This document shows positions 56,246-64,000 of a stretch of 64,000 nucleotides of DNA, one piece after another (the stretch's first letter is position 1; each line of letters opens with the position of its first letter). Both the position numbers and the translations under genes were made by a program. The notes under the pieces are model-generated. The model saw only the letters and a list, made by a program, of their open reading frames with translations, had not been told where the DNA came from and made no database searches. Source of the DNA: Chytriomyces cf. hyalinus JEL632 (Eukaryota; Chytridiomycota; Chytridiomycetes; Chytridiales; Chytriomycetaceae); assembly GCA_025435555.1 (NCBI GenBank), contig JAIWWG010000052.1, positions 62,001 through 126,000 of the forward strand, given 5' to 3'.

Positions 56246-57280
56246 TCATTCCGCAGGCCCTTCTCCAACCCAGCCAGATGTTTTCTCCAGGTCCTCCAAC
56301 GTGCTCGCCACCATTGCCAAACGATACTCGACTTCTTCTTCATCATCACCTGACCAGTCATCCTCATTTACGGCACCAGCACTAGCCAGCTTCCAAATCA
56401 AACACGCCGCCTTGTGGAAAGCAAGTGCAGTGTGATTGGGATGCTTGGTTACGTCATCGAAAGGAATGGACACCGGCATTTCACAGCCCGAGTCAGCTAT
56501 GGCGGCATGTCGTTGGTACTTCTTATGAATCGCGCGATTTACAGTGAGATCCTCAAGACTGCGAGGATAATCTTCGTCATTATGATCATTTGTCCTGTTG
56601 ACAATCTTGGCAATGAGGCGACCGTCCACAACATCAATGTACCGCTTGAGCGCATCAAACGATCTATGACAGTTCGCGCACAGCAAAACGCCATTTTGGG
56701 CTTGAAACACCGAATGCATGCCTGCCCTTTCCAGGAGTTTTTCGATGATAGAAGACTTTTGGGCAATCAGATGAACAGCATCATCTTCATGGCACCAACA
56801 GATGAGGTACACAAGGTCCCTTTTTTACGTAACGCTGTTGAGAAGTTGGAGCGTGTTGGGTCAGTAGCGTTCGATTTTATCGGAGTTGACGATCCGGTTG
56901 GCGTTGACACCGATGACCCGTGACTACTGGCATTCGATGATCCACTTGTGCTGTGCTGTTTAAACGGTTTGATGAACCGAGCATACAAAAGGTTCAGACA
57001 CTGCTCCTCCTCTGCCTTTTCCTTGAGCCGGTTGGACCCAAATGTCCAGTAGAAGTCGCGAATGTAATCCTCTTGCCATTCTTTGTCTGGTGTATGCATC
57101 AGAATGCCATAAAGGAACCCAAACTTGTTAAACTTCCCAAACTTTCTCCAAGTAGGTTTCCGTGGCCCTGCCAAATGCCGTAGAATTTGCTACTGCGTTA
57201 AGTGCCATCTCGAAAGTTACTGGTGGTGCATCTGGCGGGGGTTGGGAGAACTCAACCACTGGCGGTGTATTGGGATCCAT
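56246..57280 (-). CDS. HNH-endonuclease-like protein, splice model unresolved
   Basis: The C-terminal exon (from about 56820 to 56246) reads ICWCHEDDAVHLIAQKSS, then NGVLLCANCHRSFDALKRY: the His-containing first half and N-x-x-x-L-C-x-x-C-H of an HNH nuclease domain, as in fungal HNH proteins of unknown role. The upstream frame gives EWQEDYIRDFYWTFGSNRL and LNLLYARFIKPFKQ. The ATG at 57280 starts MDPNTPPVVEFSQPPPDAPP. I found no unique set of introns joining the three parts: one option is a roughly 120-nt intron around 56.83-56.95 kb. A frameshifted pseudogene is possible. The acidic tail after the domain is complete (SGWVGEGPAE). Confidence 0.5.
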
Positions 57281-57915
57281 ATTTAGACTGTTTCAAAAAA
57301 AAATCCGTTGGAAAGGAAATCCTGCCTGGTAAGTACCCGAAACAAGGCTTTTGGAAACAGAGAAGTGTTCACGCAGCCACCCGCCGAGACTTTGAAATCA
57401 CACGCCAGAGTTTGCGCTTGCATTTCTTGCATAAGTACAAGCGATGGCAATTGTTTATCGCTGCCTCACTTTCGAAACACAGCAGGAGCATTTTTATAAC
57501 AGTGCAACTGCAGCTGCCTTCCCCAACAAACCTTCATTAAACAAATCTACCGTCCCGGACCCTTCACAAGCGCAGCTAATTGAGTCTCATTCGCAGCCGT
57601 CAAGTCTTCTCCAACATCTTCCAACCGACTTTAACCCTCAAAACACCCTTCTCACCCCCTACTCGCATACCAGCCAAAACATCCTTCTTGAACCACCTTG
57701 CCTCTCTTTCTTCAACAAGACTCCAATATAAAAGTCTGCATATCGTCGTTCTGTCACTTTGCTGCCATGGAAATGAGCTCTGTTCATTTCTTCTGGGTGT
57801 ATATTCCCACCAGGTTTGCCGATCACTGTCTTTTTGTTCAGACGCAGTTCATTAAAAAGCTTCGTCACAGTTTATTCTTTACTTAAAATCTGTGCATACC
57901 CTCAACGTTTACAGC
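57281..57915. other. Intergenic, no gene supported
   Basis: About 630 bp. Short open frames occur on the plus strand, but none has recognisable content or paired splice signals. Confidence 0.4.
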
Positions 57916-58083
57916 ATGCGTCCAGTGACCCGACTACCGCAGTACACGAACCGCCCGTTTCTCGCAAGGCTGCAGTCAAAGGAGGTCAAGCTCTACGCAG
58001 GCATCACAGGCATCATTGCAGGGATTGTAGTGTTTGTGCCGATGCTGTCTGGCCCAGCCAAGGACCCTGCCCCGAGCAAGTAA
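57916..58083 (+). CDS. Small single-TM protein, 55 residues, probably mitochondrial
   Basis: Intronless frame MRPVTRLPQYTNRPFLARLQ, then one TM segment (LYAGITGIIAGIVVFVPML) and a short polar tail. The Arg/Gln/Pro-rich N-terminus without acidic residues looks like a mitochondrial presequence or anchor. Size and layout recall small accessory subunits of respiratory complexes or assembly factors, but I cannot name it. It is followed after about 220 bp by another tiny hydrophobic frame. Confidence 0.5.
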   Translation: MRPVTRLPQYTNRPFLARLQSKEVKLYAGITGIIAGIVVFVPMLSGPAKDPAPSK

Positions 58084-58302
58084 ATGCTCCACCTACATCG
58101 AAGCATGCTGGATACCTCGCCAGCAGATCCAGCAGCAACATCAGCAGTTAAAATAAAAGCACTTGTTGTTATCCAACCTCTCCTGCTTTTGCCGATGTCG
58201 GAAGAAAACGGAAGGTCCCACACGTGGTCCGAAGTTTACCCTTTTCTTTTGACAGCCCTTTTTTTGACGTCACTGAAACGTATCTGAATCAGACATCCGG
58301 AC

Positions 58303-58518
58303 ATGCCCTCCACAATCACTCGAGTCATAGCCAACCTGCATTCCCCCGAGTTCAAGGTCGTTGCTGCCATTGCTAGCGGCCTTGCCGGCGCTGCCGTTGC
58401 CTTTGGAGCACCCTCAGGCACCTTCTCCAACGATGCAAGGCTGTCACAGCTGCGTCCCGAGCCTAGAGCATTCCTTCCAACGCACTCTACTCTTCGTAGC
58501 ATATCGCTGCATACCTAG
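58303..58518 (+). CDS. Small hydrophobic protein, 71 residues
   Basis: Intronless frame starting MPSTITRVIANLHSPEFKVV, then a weak TM helix (AAIASGLAGAAVAFGAPSG) and a polar Arg/Leu-rich tail. Same gross layout as the preceding 55-residue frame (basic start, helix rich in small residues), perhaps a diverged neighbour. No family recognised; could be non-coding. Confidence 0.35.
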   Translation: MPSTITRVIANLHSPEFKVVAAIASGLAGAAVAFGAPSGTFSNDARLSQLRPEPRAFLPTHSTLRSISLHT

Positions 58519-58898
58519 TGTGTTGTGTTGAAGGGCTTCCTTATCTAGTGCTGCCAAAAAAAATTCAAGTTAACTACTCGGGACACGGACCCATCCATGC
58601 AAGCTTCCGTTGCCCTCCCACGCATCACCGTTTTCAGCCTTATTCCTGTCTCTTTTTCCTGCTGCCAGTGAATTGGGCAATTTTTACTTCTTAGAACCCG
58701 TCCTCATGTCTGTTTGAGCTACCCCACCTTTTCTTCTTCGTTAATACCACCCACTGCCTGTTTGTTATGTCTGTCTACGCGAGATCTGTATTGGGGTTCC
58801 AATAAAAATGAGAGGTAGATCCAGTCACAGCGAGATGCCATTTCGTTCACCATCTAAAACTATGTAATTACTCTTTTTTCTTTGCTGTTTTTCCCCAA

Positions 58899-59723
58899 AT
58901 GTACCGGCAACTAGTTCGACGTCTGAGCACGGCAGCACCGGCATTCGCACGGAGGAGAGTTGTCCAGGGCAGTGACGCGATCGCAGCAGGCGCCGGTGCC
59001 GAAGCCGCCGTAGCCGGACTCACTGGAAAATGGGACGTGGACGGACTAACAAGGTGACGACCCGCACCCAAAAGGAAAAACAGCTACTGCCGCAGTCTCT
59101 AACTATCAAAAACAAACAACAACCAAAACCTGGTCTCTACCGAAAACTTCATTCAAAAAAAAACCCATCATCAATACGCAAAAAGATACGAAGTCGATCT
59201 CGCTGAAACGGCCGTCTGGGTCGGCAGTCTTCTTTCAGACATGGGCTCCCCACTCTCATCGCAATCAAAGCTCGTTAAAAACAGTTTCAACCCATCCGCC
59301 GTCGGAATCGCTCTCGAAGAAACGAGATCTTTCGTATACGAGTTGCAAGAATCACGAGCGAATGGAACCCCTTCAAATGCATCCCTTCACGTGCGTGTTG
59401 CAGACCTTAAACTGGCCCCACCTGCGCAACACAAGTTTCTTCAATTGGCTGCACCGTTTTATAATGGAACGGATCTTGTTACGATGCATTCGACCGATGC
59501 GAGTCTTTCGGCAGCGGCAGCAAAGTTGAGCTTGTTGGAGCAGTTGGACGCTATGCTGGTTGAAGCGAAGAAGACGGACTCGCCATCAGCCGAACTGCTT
59601 GCAAAACTGCCGATTGATTTGAGGCATTTGAAGCGTCAGAAGAGAAATCTCTCGTTTCCTGAGCACTGGAAAAAGCCTGTTCCTCAGCAACAGAAACCGG
59701 GTCAGGAGGAAGCGGCTTTGTGA
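58899..59723 (+). CDS. Mitochondrial small ribosomal subunit protein mS35-like (Rsm24)
   Basis: Exons 58899-59053 and 59186-59723 give 230 residues. The first exon is a classic presequence: MYRQLVRRLSTAAPAFARRR. The body has SLHVRVADLKLAPPAQHKFL then LAAPFYNGTDLVTMHS, matching the V-x-V-x-x-L-x-L...K-x-L-x-L-x-G-x-x-Y pattern of mS35/Rsm24, and ends with FPEHWKKP. Part of the mitoribosome small subunit if correct. The match is by pattern only and the protein is somewhat short, so another mitoribosomal protein is possible. Confidence 0.5.
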
Positions 59724-60177
59724 AGCTGGTCTCTGGAAACCTGATTGTTTATTTACTTGCTTGGCAATAAAAAGCAAAGTCAGAACGAAAACAAGACCCA
59801 GTCTCACAGTTTTATATAACTGTATGGATGGGTGAATCCTGCCCTGTAAATGCAGGAAGTTGCAGCGTTTGACCAATCACAGCACTTTGGCTTTGCATAA
59901 ATATTCCCACTGAAATTTCATAATATCAGACCCTCAACTCGGACTGAAGAAGAGACCGCGCCTTCCCGTGTCACTGCTGCCTCGCTGATTCCGCGTCTGA
60001 AAAGCTCCTGCCTGTGTGGGTGAATGTCGCCCCTTTGGGGAGTGGGTCGCCCGTATCATCTGCAGCCAGTGGGCCATTGCGTTCTTGACGCACTCATTCC
60101 TGCCTCACATGTTCAAGTTACACATAAATATATTTTCATTTCGTTTCAACAAACCAAAACAACAAAAAACAGGTTCA
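59724..60177. other. Intergenic/5' flank
   Basis: About 450 bp; contains an AATAAA near 59766 for the preceding gene and AT-rich sequence. A 5' exon of the next gene (signal peptide) could hide here but I cannot place it. Confidence 0.4.
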
Positions 60178-61170
60178 ATGTCCAAGGACTGTCGCTGGGT
60201 CCAGGACCAATACACCCGTGCATACCGCTACGCCATCAACCAATGCCCGTCACGCAACCCGCTCAACTGTCTCTGCTCCGTCGAGATCCTCGAGCTCATC
60301 TTTGAGGCCGAGGCTGCCTGCACTGGCATCCGCTCCTTCAAGTCGCTCGACCATGATTTTGCCGATGCAGCCACCTTTGAGGCTTTCTGCAAGTGAGTTC
60401 TGGCCCTGCATGCGCTGAATGCGGTTTGTCTTTGAATGCTGACCCCACCTCTCCACCACCCCAGATCCAACGGCATCATTTTCGAACTGATCCCCACGGG
60501 GACCGAGTCTCGAGTGTGGGGTCTGGAAGGACACGCCACTGGAACGTTTGCTTTGGATGTGTTTGTTCCAGAGCAGGAGGGTCTTGAAACAGCCACTGCA
60601 ATTGCCGCTGCTGCCGCCGAAATGCAAGAAGGCCCCAACGAAACCGATTCGGACGCCGACGATGCTCGTCCAACTGGCAGCAACATTTCAGACTTTGTCC
60701 CCCCCACCGCTACCAGAACCGGTGCCGGTCTGGAGGCATCTTTTGACGGTAAGGGAAGCTTGGCCGCCTTGAATGGAACGATCGAGAATGCAAACACACT
60801 TCCCGCGTCTATGCCGCAAACCACAATCATTGCCATCGTTGCCGCTGCTGGGCTTGTCTCTGTGCTACTACTGTGCGTTCTGTTCCGCTGTTGCAGGCGC
60901 TCTGCATCCACAACTCCAAAAGACGTTTCAGCATCAAAAGGATCCAAAACGAGAAGTGACAGCATCGAAAACTTACGCGCTGCGGAATTGGACGATGCGG
61001 ATCTAGATGATGAAACCGCCGTCATTATGGAACCCGAGGATGGGGCCAAAGGCACGGAGGAAAGACAGGGCCGCCGATCAATGTCCAATCCCTTCAAACC
61101 AACGTGGAACTACTTTAGTGCAAACGATGGAACTGAGGATCTTGAGAACGCAGGCGCCGCTGCCGCTTGA
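60178..61170 (+). CDS. Single-pass membrane protein with Cys-rich outer part
   Basis: Exons 60178-60392 and 60465-61170 give 306 residues. The N-terminal domain has five Cys (KDCRWVQDQ, INQCPSRNPLNCLCS, EAACTGIRSF) followed by FCKSNGIIFELIPTG. Then come a Ser/Thr/Asp-rich stalk with NET, NIS and NGT sequons, a TM segment (TTIIAIVAAAGLVSVLLL), CCRR, and an acidic cytoplasmic tail of about 100 residues. A type I orientation would need a signal peptide, which is absent at this ATG, so the 5' end may be incomplete. No family recognised. Confidence 0.6.
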
Positions 61171-61280
61171 ACCGATTAGTGTTTGGGGAGTGTGAAAGTC
61201 TCCTGCTTGTGCGATTATTTGTATGCTATTTGATGTTGGTTTTTGAAATACTGAATGAAAGTTATGCGTTGCGTGTTTGT

Positions 61281-61858
61281 TTACTTCTTTTTCTTTTTAC
61301 TGAGATATCGGTCCAGTGCACTTGTTCCGCCCAGTTTCCGTTTCGCTCCTGCACCAATGTCCCTCGATGTGACAGCAGCGCCGGGGTGGGTGTGTTGTGC
61401 GGCGGTGTTGCCCATTTCTTTATCGCCATTCTTTGCATTGGTAATTTTGACAGACTTTGTTCGGCTGTCTTCGGCCTCCTCTTCGGCGTGTATTGCGGCA
61501 GCCCGCGCAACCTGTGCTTCAGCTTTTTTGGCAACAATCTTTGCCTCCAGCTTCTTTTTCTTCTGGCTTGCCTCGCCGGGAAACGTGTTGTACAATCTGG
61601 GAAGCAGAGGTAGAGCGGGGGTTGGAACAAGAGTCGTCGCAGCTGATGAAGCAGCCAAAAAGAAACTCGGATCATGTTTTACCTCGGCTGGTTGCTGTTG
61701 TTGACTGGTTTTCCTTCAGTGCTTCTGATAGACTTCTGTTCCTTCGCAGGCGCTGGCTCTTTCGGCAGCCAGTCGTCGATCATTTGCCTGACAATGTTGA
61801 TGGACACTTCAGACTTGATGCGGAACGTTTCCACCGACGCTCGGTCGTTGGTTGCCAT
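61281..61858 (-). CDS. Lysine-rich coiled-coil protein, frame offset near 61.7 kb
   Basis: N-terminal part from the ATG at 61858: TFRIKSEVSINIVRQMIDDW then LPKEPAPAKEQ. C-terminal part: VKHDPSFFLAASSAATT, LPLLPRLYNTFPGEASQKKK, a Lys/Ala/Glu helix (AKIVAKKAEAQVARAAAIHA), and KLGGTSALDRYLSKKKKK at the end. It looks like a nuclear, RNA- or chromatin-associated accessory protein. The two parts lie in different frames. Only a GT..AG stretch of 20 nt would join them exactly, too short for a normal intron, so either the true intron is longer or there is an indel. Not identified. Confidence 0.5.
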
Positions 61859-61902
61859 CTTTCTTTTTTTTCTATGCTTTAAAATTTACACATAAGAACT
61901 TG

Positions 61903-62751
61903 TCACTGTTTCCCCTCCAAAAACATGGCCAGCTCGTTCCGCATCACCATCACGCTCATGTTCTCAAGGTCCTTGTACACGTTCGCAATAATTTTCTATC
62001 GCCAGCGTGTGTTGAGGGCTGTGCGTCAGCATTCAAACATGCCCAAAAAAGAAATTTCACACCAAACCTTAATGAGGGCATCGAACCGCTTACTGGCATC
62101 CAGATACCCTTGCCCACAGACATCCTCCGTACCATCAATTAATTTGTTGTACGCCGCAATAAGAGCATCGCAAAGGGACATGAACACCTGGCAGTAGTCT
62201 AGGTCGAACGGCAGATCGGGCGTCTCCAGGTACTGATAGACACCAGTTTCCAAGAATGTTGCCGTGACATTAGATAGATCGTTTGGCTGCACTTGACGCC
62301 GCCGAAAGAGGTCGGTTGGCTGATTATGAGGGAGATGAAGTTGAACACACCCCATGAAGTTGCAAAAAACAACTGAAATATTCGCATACAATCACAACTC
62401 GCTTCGCTTCTGTTTCGTTTTCGTACTCGAGCAGCAGAACATTGAGCGCCTTTACAAACTCGACGGGATTTGCAATCACGAGAAGACCGCCAACGCTGAG
62501 GCCGAGGTACTTGTACTGCCAACACCGCTTGGCTGAGACGGCATTGTCGTAAGCGTCTGCCTGCAACAGAGATACATATGGGATGAGAGCAGGACTCGCA
62601 GCAGCTGTTCCCCAGCAAGCATCACCAGCAAGTCGGGCGTCACTCGCACCGTGTCCAGATAGAAGGCCGTCCCCGAATGCATGTGCTGCAGATGCGCCAG
62701 TGTCTTGACACGAGTCTGCACAAGGTTGTCCAGCTGTTCATAGTGGCTCAT
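61903..62751 (-). CDS. Helical protein, unidentified
   Basis: About 215 residues in four exons. Exon 1 (62751 to about 62650) is MSHYEQLDNLVQTRVKTLAH; exon 2 (from 62560) has SAKRCWQYKYLGLSVGGLLV; exon 3 has FLETGVYQYLETPDLPFDLD and YLDASKRFDALIK; exon 4 is KIIANVYKDLENMSVMVMRN, ending ELAMFLEGKQ. The final helix pattern (K-I-I-x-x-V-x-K-D-L-E ... R-x-E-L) looks like that of conserved eukaryotic trafficking or cytoskeletal accessory subunits, but I cannot name it. Introns at about 62561-62649 and 61.99-62.04 kb have good acceptors. Confidence 0.55.
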
Positions 62752-62878
62752 TTTGATATTGATGGTTGTTGGAAATTAATTTACTGAGACTGCAGGTTTC
62801 CTTTGTTCAGAGCGCGTCTTTGTTCTTCCAGTTTTCTTCCCAACGCCCCTGAAACGGGGAGCCCCTCTCGCGATACCA

Positions 62879-64000
62879 ATGAGCTCGAATCCATCTGCTG
62901 CCATGCAGGAGGACGCAAAGAACTACTTTGAGCGGAAGGATATCAACCTGATTATGGAGGTACGCGTCTAGCCAGCTTCTGCGTCCAAGTAACCCGCTCT
63001 CTTAACCCTCCCTCTCCATCCCACACAGAGCATCATGACCGGCTTAGTCTTTGAGCAACCCGACGACCCGCTCACATACATCGAAGACTGCGTCAAGCGT
63101 CTGAAGCAGGCCACAACGCCCTCCGTCAAGCCACGCCGCGTCCACTGGGACGCTTTCATCCCCACCGACGCACAAGAAACAATCAAGAAGCGAAAAGAGC
63201 GGGCAAAGATTCTGCGCACAAACGCCAAAGTCGTGGACGTGACGAAACCTGTCCGGCCAGCAACGCAAGGCCGTGTTGTTCTTCCTCCAGTCTCGGCGGG
63301 CGGTAGCGGGGCTGTCAAGACGCGTCCAGTATCCCGCTCAAAGAGTGCTAAGCAAGAGCCGGTTTTGCTGTCTCATCCGAATATCATTTTTGTTCTTGGG
63401 TAAGTTGTTTCCCCTTTCAAACTCACACAACCTTCTTTCAGAGGAGCTAAAAAGCAAAAACCGTTGGGAAAACACAGCGGGCCTGGAAGTGGGAAGGGAA
63501 CACAATGCGAGCGTCTCGCCAAAGAATTCAAACTCACGCATCTTTCAACGGGAGACCTTCTGCGAGCTGAACTGGAACACGGAACCGACATTGGACGAAA
63601 ATGCGATGCGCTCATGCGAGAAGGAAAGATTGTCCCAATGGACATTATTCTGGGACTCCTCAAATCCGCGATTGCTGGCAACATGGAAACACCGGGATTC
63701 TTGATTGACGGGTTTCCGAGGGCCATGGACCAAGCGCTCGAATTTGAAAAGACCATTGGAAAATGCCGCGCAGTGCTGTGTTTCACGTGCCCGTTGACAG
63801 TGCTCGAGCAGAGGCTGCTTGAGCGGGGAAAGACTTCGGGAAGAGCAGACGGTAAGCTTTCTTGCCTCTGTCTCGCCATAACATCTATATATCAGTTGCT
63901 ACCCACCTTTGCTGACTTTTTTCTCCTTTTAAGATAATATTGACACGATTCTGAAGCGATTCAAAACGTTTGAAGAACAAAGCATGCCTGTAATTGATTA
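62879..64000 (+). CDS. Adenylate kinase with RIIa docking domain (AK5-like), 3' end beyond window
   Basis: Exons 62879-62959, 63029-63399, 63478-63851 and 63934 onward. Residues 12-50 (DAKNYFERKDINLIMESIMT, GLVFEQPDDPLTYIED) match the RIIa/Dpy-30-like start of animal AK5. A linker follows, then the kinase: IIFVLGGPGSGKGTQCERL, HLSTGDLLRAEL, GFLIDGFPRAMDQ, and the start of the lid region (RGKTSGRADDNIDTILKRF). The acceptor at 63477 was chosen because it rebuilds the GGPGSGKGT P-loop exactly. RIIa domains dock to AKAP-type helices, often in the axoneme, which fits ATP supply in the zoospore flagellum. Catalyses 2 ADP to ATP plus AMP or a related nucleoside monophosphate reaction. Confidence 0.88.

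Noticed and set aside
63400-63477. Insertion of about 11 residues before the adenylate kinase P-loop using the acceptor at 63442
   Set aside because: A later acceptor (ACACAG at 63477) restores the canonical GGPGSGKGT without the odd insert, so the insert is intronic.
1-64000. tRNA, rRNA, transposase, integrase or reverse transcriptase genes
   Set aside because: I looked for TTCGA-type T-loops with paired stems and for transposase or RT motifs on both strands by eye and found none I could support; a tRNAscan and repeat-library search would settle it.

Overview
This window is nuclear DNA of a zoosporic fungus, most likely a chytrid (Chytridiomycota, perhaps Chytridiales). Nearly every gene is broken by short spliceosomal introns, mostly 55-120 nt with GT..AG ends, and intergenic spaces are short. 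Fungal genes (TIM54 of the mitochondrial carrier translocase, hexokinase, mitoribosomal proteins) sit beside genes of flagellated cells (an adenylate kinase with an RIIa docking domain, an ERICH2-like protein). I see no tRNA, rRNA, CRISPR array or recognisable transposon. Exon coordinates come from reading splice sites by eye and from checking that joined exon lengths divide by three. Single-gene models are therefore good to a few bases where exons are listed and only approximate otherwise.

Layout. 1-13.5 kb is housekeeping: the cohesin loader SCC2/NIPBL (minus, runs off the left edge), an alpha/beta hydrolase, hexokinase, threonyl-tRNA synthetase and isopentenyl phosphate kinase. 13.8-15.7 kb holds three two-exon genes on the minus strand that encode related proteins of 59-67 residues; I do not recognise the family. 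16.2-23.6 kb is a duplicated F-box/ankyrin gene whose two copies flank a divergent elongation factor 2 paralogue. 23.8-33.5 kb carries a Kelch-TM-SH3 membrane protein, TIM54 and a RhoGEF with CH-DH-PH-WW-WW order. 33.5-39 kb has a leucine-rich-repeat protein, S-adenosylmethionine synthetase, a hypothetical gene, an ERICH2-like gene and a putative HExxH metallopeptidase with an N-terminal beta-grasp-like domain. 39.1-54.3 kb is dominated by five paralogous two-TM proteins: one copy at 39.1 kb and four in tandem at 48.6-54.3 kb. Between them lie a 7-TM protein, an SRPETA-repeat protein, CCT2 and a single-pass protein. 54.3-64 kb holds VPS29 with a large acidic insert, an HNH-nuclease-like gene, two tiny membrane proteins, mitoribosomal mS35, another single-pass membrane protein, two unidentified genes and the 5' part of an AK5-like adenylate kinase.

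How parts may work together. Four of the two-TM proteins end in PPSY or LPSY, and the Kelch receptor carries LPSY. PPxY and LPxY are WW-domain ligands, and one WW-domain protein (the RhoGEF) is encoded in the same window. The usual partner of such motifs would be a NEDD4/Rsp5-type ubiquitin ligase, so the tandem family may be a set of membrane ligase adaptors. That is inference. The least explained items are the small-protein triad, the two-TM family and the EF2 paralogue with altered switch I.
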